This document shows, one piece after another, positions 44,574 to 55,976 of a stretch of 64,000 nucleotides of DNA. The notes beneath the pieces are model-generated. The model was not told where the DNA came from. It ran no database searches and saw nothing but the letters and a program-made list of their open reading frames with translations. A program made the translations under genes and the position numbers. The DNA is from Brugia malayi (taxonomy: Eukaryota; Nematoda; Chromadorea; Rhabditida; Onchocercidae): contig NW_025062475.1 of the NCBI RefSeq assembly GCF_000002995.4, positions 11,722,187 to 11,786,186 on the forward strand, read 5' to 3'. Each line of letters starts with the position of its first letter. The stretch's first letter is position 1.

Positions 44574-47500
44574 TTGATCTTTAAAAATATTTTCATTCAA
44601 TATGTTTTTCTTTCATTTCTTCACTTCCTCTCTTTCACACTCCCTCTCTCTCCCTCTCTCTCTCTTTCATTTTTCTCTTTTCCTATCTTATCATTTCTTT
44701 GTTTTGTAAAATAATTAAAATGTCAAATAATGAGTATATTTTAGTATTAAACAACAATAACAGCACATATTTAACAAAAAAAAAAATAAATAAATAATAA
44801 TTTTAGTAACACTTATTCCAACCACTAATTCATTATTGATAAACACACACATACATTTCAATAATGTTTAAATTTCAAAAATTTTGAACACTTATTATCC
44901 ATCTGTCAGAAGTGAACATTTTTCTCACTTTGATTTTCTTAAACAAATAAAAAATTTTAACTAAAAAATATTAGAATGAAAAAATTCGTAGGAATGAGAA
45001 CAACACGAATACTTTAATTTCTTCACATTTATAAAAGTGAAAAAGGAAAATGAAACTTCAACTTAAATTATAGAAAAAGTCTAAGAAAATAAATGTTTAT
45101 CAAATTAAGTTAGCTAATATTACTTATCATTCCAGGATGACACATTTTCTTAACTCATAAACAAAAAACGTTTATTTGAGAGGCAAAAAAAAAAAAAAAA
45201 AAAGAAAGTTACGGATAATGAATGATAACAATTCAAAACTGATAATTAAAATGAGTTGCAAAAACAATTTTCTACTGAGAATTTTTATATCTTCTACAAA
45301 AAAACTTTATCATCCTACTGTTAACATATGAAACCTTATCATTCATATATCGGTGATATGGATAACTCGAAATAAATTACACAAATAATCAATTACTTGC
45401 TGATTGAAAAGAATAGTTGATAAATTGATAAATAAATATAAACATTGACTAATATGAAAACGTAGCATAGACATAAGGATTTAAATTTGAATTTATTTGA
45501 ATTCTAATAGAAGATATTCCTTGATAAAAGCTTATCCTAATATTTTTTTAAATTTGTCATTTGTAAATTACAAGTTTTGCGAAAAAAAATTTTCTTCTAA
45601 ATACTGAACACTTTAATGCAAGCGGAATTAATTAATTTAATTACTACAATTTGTGTAGTTTAACTAATCTAATTATAATTAGATTTCATAATTTCTTCTC
45701 TTCTAATTACTAGAAATTGTTGAATTAATGAATTTAAATATTTTAAAGTTGTTTTTGTTTTTCAATTAAAAAGAATTTTCTTTTTGCTTGTTTGATTTAT
45801 TGCATTAACAAAATAAATGATAAATTTGATATATTGAAAAAATCAAATTCAATTATTAAATGTAAATGAAAGCTATCAATTATTAGCTAATCAAAAATAA
45901 CTTAATAAATATTACATTACTGCAAATTATGTATAAGTAAGTGAAAAAAAAAATAATGAAAAATAAAAAATTAAAATAAATTAATTAACTATATAAATTC
46001 ATCTTAATACTAACAAATAAGGTATAACATTTAATTACAGATTTTAGCAAAGTTTTTTCTTTTCTTTTTAGAGTACTTTTATTACTTTTTTTTCAAATTC
46101 TCACTTCTGACAAAAATTGTAGTAAGTAAATTATATGAACAAAGAAAATTGCTATCGATAAGAAATGATCTACGAATGATTCAGTTTGTGGAAATATTTA
46201 TTAAATGAACTGAAACAGTTGTTACTCAAATATGAGAAAGACCACAATGAACAAACTGAAACATAAACTTAACAAAAAAATGTATTTCCTTTTTTTTTTT
46301 TTTTTTTTAATCGCTTTCAAAGTTACTTATCTAAATGTATCATTTTTACTTAGAAGATTTAAGTTGAAACAAAAAATCTTACTTAAAATTTACAAAATAT
46401 TAAAATTGACAAGCATATATATAAAATCAATTATAATTACTACATCAATTATAATGTAATATTGTAATTTTAGAAATTAAAAAATAAACAACTAATAAAA
46501 GCAAAATAGTTAATATTAATCTATGCAATATGATTAAATATTATTGTTAAAAAAAGTATTTCTTTGTAATTTTGCTTTGTAAATTTTTTATTTCATTAAT
46601 TTGACAATTTTAAAAATTTTTTCCGTGAATTACTTTTTTTTTTGTTTTCTATCATGTTTTAAATTTAAAAAAAATTGAAATTGTCCATGTTTTTTTTTTT
46701 TTTTTTCAATTTTATATTTTTACAATTTTTAGTATCATTTCTTATTATCACTTATTTTTAACTTCTTTTTTACCAGTTTTTTTAAGTTATTTAGTCAAAA
46801 AAGAAAAAAAAAATGTTTTTTAATGATAGCTTTAAAGTTTTAGTAATAACGTATGACGTATTTTTACGTATTAATAAACGTTGAATTGTAACAATTGAAT
46901 TGTAAACAAAGATTGTAACAAATCTTTGTTGGTGTTTAGTGATACAAACAGATTTATGCTACATTGTCGGAATTCTCTTTTATTAAAAAATATATATATA
47001 TATTTTGTTATCACTATCTCTCTTATAAATGAGTAACATTAATTACTTTTGATTAGTAATTAAAAAAATTTTTATGAACTTCCAATGATTTTGTTATAAA
47101 TACTTCATTCTTATATCACTGTCTTCAACGTATCCCTTTTCCAACTTATTAAATTTAGTTAAATTCAACATAAAATATAACTAATTCCAAAGCTTACTTA
47201 ATTTGATAATAATCAAATAAACTTTTTTGCATATTTAAATTACACCTTTAGGTTTAAAGCAAACCAAATGCTTAGTCTAAAGAATTTATCTTCGATCATG
47301 CAAGATGTCGAATTGTCACATTCAATACTTTAGCGCTTATTTTAGAGCGGAAAATGACAGACAGGCGGAAAAAGAATAGATTGGTTGTTGCTGAAGCTAT
47401 ACAGAGGAATGACAAAAATTCACTATCAAACACTAATATTTAGTATTTGAGTATTTTTTTGAAAATGAATGTAAAGCAGTTTTGGACGATGGAAATTTGT

Positions 47501-48779
47501 AAATCTCTAATTCATCTATTATTAAATATATTACAATGTGTGAAATTAATTAACTAAAAATTGGTGAAAAGTTTGAAATACGAGAATTAATTTAATATGT
47601 ATAATCACTAATAAACGTTTTATTATTTAACATATCAATTTGCATGTGTTTTACTGCTATCAGTGTTAATTAACCTTATGTTTTCTGATAAAAAATATAA
47701 AAAATCTGAAATAAAAAGAAAAAATGAAAAAAAAAAAAGTATAAATAAAAATATTTTTATTTCATTTTCATTTCTAAATTTGTATTATTACTTATTCTTT
47801 GCAAATGATATTAATAAAAAATGATAGGCGCAAATGTTAATCTATTCATCACTGATAGATGGTGCAAATGCTAGATTCATCTACAGCAGGTCATTTATTA
47901 TCAAAAAAAAACGTTTTTTTCTTGCTCTTTTTGAAGCTTCTTTTTTAATATAACTCATTTCTCATAACATTGCTCCATAACATCATAAATTAAACTGTAA
48001 ACATTTTTTTTTTTTTTTTTTTGAAAAGGAAAATAAATTTCTTTTTTAAACAAGTTATTAAATTAGGAAAATAAAATGGATTCATGTATTGTTAATTTAT
48101 ATTTGGTATTGCAATCAAAGCATTTTTAACGATTGGCGCAAATGGTACACTTCGATAGACATAATGATATATAAATCAAATCATTTACAATATTATAAAT
48201 ACCACAAAAAAAGTTTGTTCAAGAATTAAGGAAGAAATAAATTGAAATATTTGTTACTAATTAAAAATTAAATTAAATACTATTTAACAAAATTCAGTTA
48301 AAAAAAAAAGAATTCACTTAATAATGCTAGCGTATAGTTTTTTTTCTCTCTTTTTTCAAAAATTGAGAAAATTTCTCGTATTAACATTTTGTTAATTTGC
48401 TTTTGAATTCTAAGAAAAAAATTGATGAGAAAAATGTGAAAAAAAAAAAAAAGAGAAACGATGAAAAGTTGAAGAAAAATTAGGAAGAATTTCTGTTAAT
48501 TTATATTCATTTATCTTTTTTTTCGTTTTCAATCTTTTTAAACTTTGTGAAATTTTTCGTTAAAAAAATTGAAGCACAAAAATTAGAGAATTTAAAAAAT
48601 ATATAAATTATTTGCTGAATTTTTTTCATTTTTTCTGTTTACTATGTTTAAATTTAATTTTTTTTTTTTTGAACATAGAATGTTAGGCTTTTTATTTATA
48701 ACTTAGGGCTACGATATAACATCTTGAATCTATTAAATTTCTGCTTAAAAAAAAAATAAAAAAGAAAACAAATAAACTC
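44574..48779. other. AT-rich region without supported genes
   Basis: Poly(A)/poly(T) runs, a CT-rich tract at 44625-44680, and a perfect 10-bp stem with 6-base loop at 46905-46930. A 29-codon frame at 47353-47442 (MTDRRKKNRLVVAEAIQRND, continuing) is the only coding-like short ORF; it has no partner and I do not call it. Confidence 0.6.
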
Positions 48780-49610
48780 ATTATTATTTTTTAATTGAAT
48801 TAAAAATCAGTTTTGCTTTCATTAAAGCATGCTAAGTTTATCAAATACACCGTCAAAAATAATGGAAAATGATATCAACTGACAATTTTAAAACCGAAAA
48901 AATTAAAAATATTAATTTTTTGTAGTTGAAATATACTTAATTTGATCAATTTATCACTTATTTCATTTAAATAATTTTTTAGTTCATCAATTTCCCATTA
49001 TTTTTATCATCTGAAATTTAAATTTTATAAAATTAATTTGAATTTAATTGGGATTTTTCTTAATGCTATATTTTCAGTCGATATCTTGGGGCAAATCTCT
49101 CTTTTTGTCATAATGTTATCAATTATTTGAAATATTAATTTTAAAATGATGAACTGATACCAAAATGACGAATTTCAAATTTTTTAACACAAATCTAGCA
49201 ATAAATCAGAAAAATCCTTATATCCCTAGTACAGAATTGATTTTTTTCATTAATTATGGCTTCAGAACTTTAAAAAATGTTCATTTGATGTTATATACAA
49301 TTAATTTGACTTTGAAGCTATTAAAAATGCGAAATTTCAAAATTTTAGAAAGTTACAAAATTGGAGTTTTAAAGAATTATAAAACAAATTTGAATTTATC
49401 TGGAATTTTTCTTGACGCTATATCTTCAGTCCAAGTCTTGGTAAATTTCTTTTCATATTAATATTATTAATTATTTAAAAAATTAATTATAAAATGACTA
49501 ATTGATATGCTAAAGTTGAAATTGTTTTAGCACAAATCCAGCTGAAAATCAATAAAATTCACTAATACAGAATTGAATTTTCCTATCAAATTTAGCTTTT
49601 GAACACAGAA
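48780..49610. repeat. Dispersed repeat family, copy set 1
   Basis: Contains blocks that recur at 58.6-59.3 kb: a block around 48790-48890 (AATCAGTTTTGC, then TCAAATACACCGTCAAAAATAA), a block around 48940-49010 (TTGATCAATTTATCACTTATTTC, shortened), and two tandem copies of a unit with CACAAATCNAGC and CAGAATTGATTTT at about 49185 and 49530. The pieces are in direct orientation relative to copy set 2. Confidence 0.75.
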
Positions 49611-50900
49611 GAAGAAATGCATCCTTACTGCATGGGAAGAAGTTTGGAGTGTGTCAATTAAAGTTGTACAGTTGTTAAAAGTTCATTTATGGAATTTGTA
49701 TAGGAAGAATTAAAGTGCTATATCTCTTTACACTAGCTGATAGTAAAGAAGTAGTAAAATAGTAAAAAATTAATGAAGGTGTCTTTTTTTCATTAATGAA
49801 ATTAATAAAGTAAAAAATAAAATAAAATACAAAATTAATAAAAAGTCCAAAAGTTCTTTAAAATATCGAAATTAGTGCACGTATAAGAAAAAAAAAAGAG
49901 TAGTATTTTTCTTCTTTACAACTATCAAAATACTTTTAAATTGTTAAATATCCTTTATACTAAATTACTTTTATTCGAACCATTAAACTGGTTAAATTTT
50001 ACTTTCAATAAACTTTTTTTTTTATAGAACAGTACGTACAACTTGACTGAATACGTATTACTTACCATTCTTTCGTATTAAATAAAATTAAGAAGTTAAA
50101 AAAAGAAAAAGTACTGCAAGTGATAAATGAATGAGATTGTGTTAGGAGAGATGAACACATCACTCTTAAAAATGTTTGTTCATAATTGTATTTTATTTTT
50201 TGCCTTAGAACATAATGAATTTGGAATTGTATAGATTTATATATAACATTATTTTATGATGCTAAGAATTTAATTGCTTCTGAAATAAACTGACCATCAA
50301 AGAGCACAAAAGAAATTTGATCGTCTCTGGAATAAACTGACCACCAAATTCATTTTTGTAAACTTAGGTTTATACAAATGAAAACATTTTACGGCCAGTT
50401 CGATCGGCTCTTTTAGCACGCTGATTGCCAAAAATCTAAAATATTATTTTTCTTTACGAGAACTTTCAACTTAGTCCATAAACAAAATTTTTTATATGGT
50501 TGTCGTCATATCGCCAAAGAAATACAATAAATACTTTCTGAGATTTCAGTTTGTTAGTTTAAAATTGTTCAGCGACTAGTTTTTCATTTTCCAGAAGCAT
50601 TTCAACCAGCTCTTCAAGCATGTTGATTATCAGAAGCCTGAAATATTATTTTTCTTCACAGTTATTCATGACAAGTTTTAAAGAAGTAAGAATAATAAAA
50701 CAAACGAACGATAGAATGAAACAATAAGGAAATTTTCCTATATTAAATGTAAAGAAATTAAATATAAAGATTAGAAAATCTAAAATCATTACATCTGAAA
50801 GCTTTCTTATTCTCAGCTATTTTCGTAGTCAAAGCAAACTGCAACTTAAACAGCTATAAAACTAAGATTTCATGTGCAGAATTTGAAAATGTTTACCTTT
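49611..50900. repeat. AT-rich region with short direct repeats
   Basis: Two pairs are visible. AATAAACTGACCA(C/T)CAAA occurs at about 50284 and 50333. A longer unit (GCTCTT, GTTGATTATC-like, AATATTATTTTTCTT) occurs at about 50400-50460 and again at 50605-50665, some 210 bases apart. No gene is visible. Confidence 0.55.
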
Positions 50901-53900
50901 CTTTTTTTGCTATCAAATTTTAGCCTGCAAATTAAATGGTATCAACAAGTAAAGACAAAATATGAAAAATTACGAAAAACGGAAAAACTAACAAGAAACA
51001 TGCAATGATTAGAAATAAAACTGAACAGCGTGCATGACTTGCTGCAAGCAGATAATATAACTATTTCATGAATGAGATAGCGCAATAACATGCAGTATGT
51101 CAGCGAAAAACACTTCATGAACTCAATACAAATTACAATGAGACTATACATTATTAAGTTAAGTCAGCAAAAAGCATGCAGCAAATGCAATTAACAAAAA
51201 GAGCATGCAGAAAATAAAGCAAGAAAAAAGCATGCAGTGATTTGGAAATAACGTAAATGACCACGTAACGAACACAATTAATGAAACCATGCAGTTAATA
51301 ATAGAAAGAAACATGCATACAGTAGCAGAAGCAGTAGAAAAAAAAATTATGAATTAATTATGATGAACATAAAGGCATGCAAAAGTAAGATAATAAAAAA
51401 CGATTCAAAATTACAAGAAATTTAAAATTTTATCAAATAGCAATAATAAGTTAAACCAACGATAGAAAAATACAATTAATAAAAGTGGAAAGAAAAGCAT
51501 ACATTAACAATATAAATTAGTGTTGTTGGTTTGTTGGTGGAAGAAGCAAAAGTTAACAAATGACGTGCAAATAAGATCATAAGAAAGAAAAAAATACATG
51601 CAAAAACAAATTTAAAAAAATTTCGAAAATAACTAAATAACAGAAACAGACTATAAACTGTTATTAATATAAATTATTATCCAATAACAACGAGTAAAAA
51701 CTATAAAAGAAGAAAAACATAACATTATAAGAAAAAGTGAAAATGCATATAAAAGCAAAAGTAGCAAGAAAAGATTTGAAATTGTCTTAAAAAAAATTTG
51801 ATGTAAAATATTAACCAATAATAGTAATAGGTAAAGTAAACAAAAAAACGTGCAATTAGTAAACAGTGGTCAGATAGAGCAAAGTAAGCAAAAAGCATGC
51901 AGTAATTATAAGTAACCAGAAATGCATGCAGAAATGAAAGGAACAAAAAAATTTGTGAAAAAACTAAAACAGATATGCATGCAAAAACAAAATCCAGAAA
52001 TATTGAAAAACAACTAAATAAGGGAAAAAGGTTCGTAACTACAATTAATATCAGTTGTTATCCATAATAACTAATAACAGGTTGCAAAATGCTAGCTAAC
52101 ACTAATAGGTTAACAGAAAAAAGCATGCAATTAGTAAACATGCAAAAAAGCAGACAGAGTGGGCAAGAAAAGCATGCAGTAAATTATAAAAATTAAAAAT
52201 GAATATAGAAAAACAAGGAATGGTATAAACTGCAAGCATATAAAATATTATCCAATACCAAGAGCAAGTGAACTAAACAAAAAAGTCGTGCAAAAAGTTA
52301 ATCAAAAATGCATGCAAAACAAAATCAAGAAATAATGAAAACAACTAAATGAGGAAAAAATCATAACTACAAGTAATATAAATTAATATCCAAAATAACA
52401 AGTTAGATCCAAGAAGGCATGCAATTAGCAAAACAACAAAAATGACATGCATCAACAATTAATAAAAAGCATGCATTTAAAGGGAATAATTAAAAATATG
52501 TAAGAAACTAAATTAACGAAAAATATTGGAAACTGTAAGTAATAAAATAAGCTAACAAAAAAGCAAGCACTAAGTTATAAGTAACCAAAAATGCATGCAG
52601 AAACAAAGGCAACGAAAAATCCTTCAGACTGTATATAATATAAAGCATGGCTCATTTTTAAAAAATAACTAAAAAAAAAAAAAAAAATGATGCAAAAAAT
52701 GAATCAAAAATAAATATAAAAATAAAAAAGAAATAATAAAAGTAGGTAAAAAATTGATTTTAATATATACAAATTAACAAAAATAATATATGGAAAAAAT
52801 ATTAAAAAAATATAAATACACATAAATATGCAAAAAAGAAAAAAAATACAAAAAATACACAAAAATATACATAAAGTAATAAAAAAATAAAATATATATT
52901 AAAAAACCGCATGCAATTAGTTAAACAACAAAACAACATGCAAACCATTAATAAAAAACATGCATTTAACAAGATATAAAAATGTAGCACAATACAAAAA
53001 TAATATAAATATCGCTGAATACGAAAAGCAAATTAATTAAACAAAAAAATCATCAACAAATTAATTAAACAAAAAAATCAAGAAATAATAAAAACAACTA
53101 AATAAGGAAAAAAGTTATAACTGAAAGTAATATAAATTATTATTCAAAAATAACAAGTTAGATCTAAAAAAGCGTGCAGTTAGCAAAACAACAAAAATTA
53201 CATGCATCAACAATTAATAAAAAGCATGCATTTAGAGTGAATAACTAAAAATATGTGTGGGAAAGAAAAGTAGCGGAAGAAATTCGAAAAGCAACTATTA
53301 AAAAATTATTAGCAAATAACAATAAGAAGTAAAATAAACAAAAAGGTATGCAATTAGTAAACATACAAAAAACATGCATCAATAGCAGAAAGAAAATAAT
53401 TAAAAACGAAGGCAAAAATAAAGAACAAAGAATGATGTAAATATAAAAGTAAAGTAATATAAAATATTGTCCAGCACCAAAAGTAAGTGAAATAAATAAA
53501 TAAATAATGCAAAAAGTTAATCAAAAATATATGAAAAACAAAAAAAGAAAAAATAAATGCAGATAAACAAAAGAAAATTGTTTCAAATACATATAAATGA
53601 GCAAAAATAATAAAAAAGATATAAAAAATTTTTTTCAAAATCGAAGAAATGCAAAAAAAAAAATACATAAAAATAAATATATTAAAAAATGTGATGAAAA
53701 AGATATTAAACAAAACATAAAAAAATATTTTAAAAAAATTCAAGAATATATTAGAAAATATTAAGGAATATAAAAAAAAAACACGAGAACATTATAAAAG
53801 AAATCTGCAAAAAATAAAAAAAATAAATAAATACATAAAAAAAACTTCGAAAATATATTAAAAAAATAGAAAAAGTTATATAAAAGCATATAAAAATTAG

Positions 53901-54400
53901 TGAAAAATATATATAGGAAAAACATGTTAAAGAAATATTAAAAAAATGTTCAAAAATATAAAAAATAAAAAGACTAAAAAATACATTAAAAAATACATAT
54001 ATATAATATCTAAAAAATATATTAAATATTAAAAGAATTAAAAAAAAATTGAAAAATATGTTTAAAAAAATTAAAAATATCAAAAACATAATATATGTGA
54101 AAAAAATAATTAAAAAAAAGAATATATTAAAAACTAATGAAATTAAAAAAACACTAAAAAAATGTATGCAGCTTTTAAAACTTGTAAAATATCAAAAACA
54201 TAATATATGTGAAAAAAATTAAAAGATGTAACTTGTAAAACAACAAAAGGATATGCATCACAATCAATCAATAAAAACATGCATTCAATAAAAATATTGC
54301 TGAATACAAAAATAATATAAAATATTGTCCAGTACAAAAATTAGGTAAACTAGACAAAATCATGCAAAAAGTTTGTCAAAAATACAAAAAAAAAAAAAAA
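50900..54400. repeat. Decayed tandem array rich in GCATGC palindromes
   Basis: By eye I count about 15 exact GCATGC hexamers and many near forms (ACATGC, CATGCA) between 51174 and 53230, mostly inside the context AAAAGCATGCAN. Longer units recur: 52325-52500 matches 53078-53257 closely (about 753 apart), and part of the same unit is at 51967-52080 and 52905-52990. The plus strand is strongly A-rich throughout. From 53600 to 54130 it fades into AAAATATATTAAAA-type low complexity. Long minus-strand Phe/Tyr/Cys-rich frames here are products of this skew. Confidence 0.85.
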
Positions 54401-55530
54401 AATTGAAAAAAAATGCAGAAATTTGGAAGGGCGGCAAAAAATTAGAGATATCCAAAAGTTTGAAGCAATTTCTAAATGCCTTAAAAACTCCAAGAAAACC
54501 GGAAAAACATCAAAGTTTAAAATGGTCCAAAAAATTTAAAAACATCAAAGATTAAAATAGTCCAAAAAAATTTGATGAATTCTAAAAAAGAATTCGAGAA
54601 ATTACCAAAACTTCCCTCAGTATTCTGCTAATTCAAAGAAAATCTTTGAAAAAATAAGAAAATCAGAAAATACAGTTGTATACAAATAATGTCGAAGGTG
54701 TATGTAAACTCTACACAATGATACTTAAAAGAACAGGTACCAATTCTTGATTTTTTTCACTTAAAAAATAAAAGTAGAAAATATAATATTATCAAATTAA
54801 TCAGTGGTGGCAAGAGAAGCTTAAATGTTTGTAGAAACCTCCAAAAATTACTCAGCGCTATTAAAACATGCCTAATATAGAAATTAGCCAGAAAAAAAAA
54901 AAAAAAAAAAAAAAAACTATTTTAAGAGACATATATAAACAAATGCAACTTAAAAAATTCAGGGACCTACTATAACTTAAAAAATTGGTACCCGGCATAT
55001 ACGTCATTACAAGCACCAAATTAGAAAATTTAACAAGATTAAGCAACGATTAAAAGAAAAATGATAATTGTCAACAAAAAAATCAAAATCAACAAATAGG
55101 TAACATAAACTGTAAAAAATAAATAACAAACAACTGTTACGAGTAATTCAAAAAGCAATAAATTAAAGGCATTAGAAATAAATAAAAAAGAAAGCATTAG
55201 AAACATTAAATTATTATAAATAATTCTTGAACGAAAAAAAATACAACACTAAACAATTAATAAAAGTTAGCCGTCCACAAAGAGCTAGCAACGAAAACAA
55301 AAGGAAAAACTAAAGAAAACAACTGAATTCGATGCAATAGGCTATCAAATAAGGTTAATTCGAAATTCTTAATCACAAAAAAAAATAATTTGGTTTCACA
55401 ATCTTTTCAATTTTTAGCTCGCTAGAAACAATAAATGATATCTGCAAATGTAAAATAGCTATAAAATTCTCCATCAATTGGTTTATTTCCTTTTCTCATA
55501 CATTTTTGAATTCAGTTGCTTTCATATTTA
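54401..55530. other. A-rich low-complexity region
   Basis: Contains a 26-base poly(A) run near 54892-54916 and a 60-codon Lys-rich frame (54373-54555) built on CAAAAA/TCCAAAA repeats, which I reject as a gene. No other feature is visible. Confidence 0.6.
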
Positions 55531-55745
55531 AAATTTCGAATAAAAATTTTTTTTTTATTTTCTATTTTTTTTTGGTTTTTTATTTTTTGATTTTTTTTTT
55601 TTGATAATTTTTTATTATTAGTATTTTTTTGACTTTTTTTTTCATTTATTTTATTTTTTTGGGTTTTTTATTTTATGTTTTTTTTTTCTTTTTTGATCAT
55701 TTTTTTATTTTTTATTTTATGATTTTTTTATTTTTTCTTTTTTTC
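55531..55745 (-). repeat. A-rich tract downstream of the zinc-finger gene
   Basis: About 215 bases almost free of G and C on either strand; read on the minus strand it is an A-rich run with AAAATAAAA and AAAATCA interruptions, starting directly after the AATAAA signal of the zinc-finger gene. Confidence 0.85.
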
Positions 55746-55751
55746 TTTATT
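55746..55751 (-). terminator. Polyadenylation signal AATAAA of the zinc-finger gene
   Basis: Minus-strand AATAAA 11 bases after the TAG stop at 55763-55765. Confidence 0.45.
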
Positions 55752-55762
55752 TTCTGGAAATA

Positions 55763-55939
55763 CTAACCCTCTTGGACATGCTTCATCGAGGATGGAGAAC
55801 TGGAATAGGCAGCGACAGGTTGGCCGTGTGGGGATGGCCCGATGATGTCATTGGCCTGAAAGAAAAATTTATTGATGAGGAAAACTACGAGTTCCATTTT
55901 ATGATTTTTTCCACAATAATTGAATTTTTTGCCATTTTT

Positions 55940-55976
<37 letters not shown>

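Noticed and set aside
47353..47442. 29-codon plus-strand ORF beginning MTDRRKKNRLVVAEAIQ
   Set aside because: Coding-like composition but too short, isolated, and without splice partners or recognised similarity.
50942..51946. Minus-strand ORFs with repeated Cys-Met-Leu pieces
   Set aside because: The apparent Cys-Met repeats are the TGCATGC array motif read in frame.
52802..54337. Minus-strand Phe/Tyr/Ile-rich ORFs of 60-129 codons resembling membrane proteins
   Set aside because: They arise from the A-rich skew of the plus strand, giving TTT/TAT codons on the minus strand; no consistent domain, frames drift, and they overlap decayed tandem repeats.
54373..54555. Lys-rich 60-codon plus-strand ORF
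   Set aside because: Low-complexity A-rich sequence with short CCAAAA repeats; no domain or partner exon.
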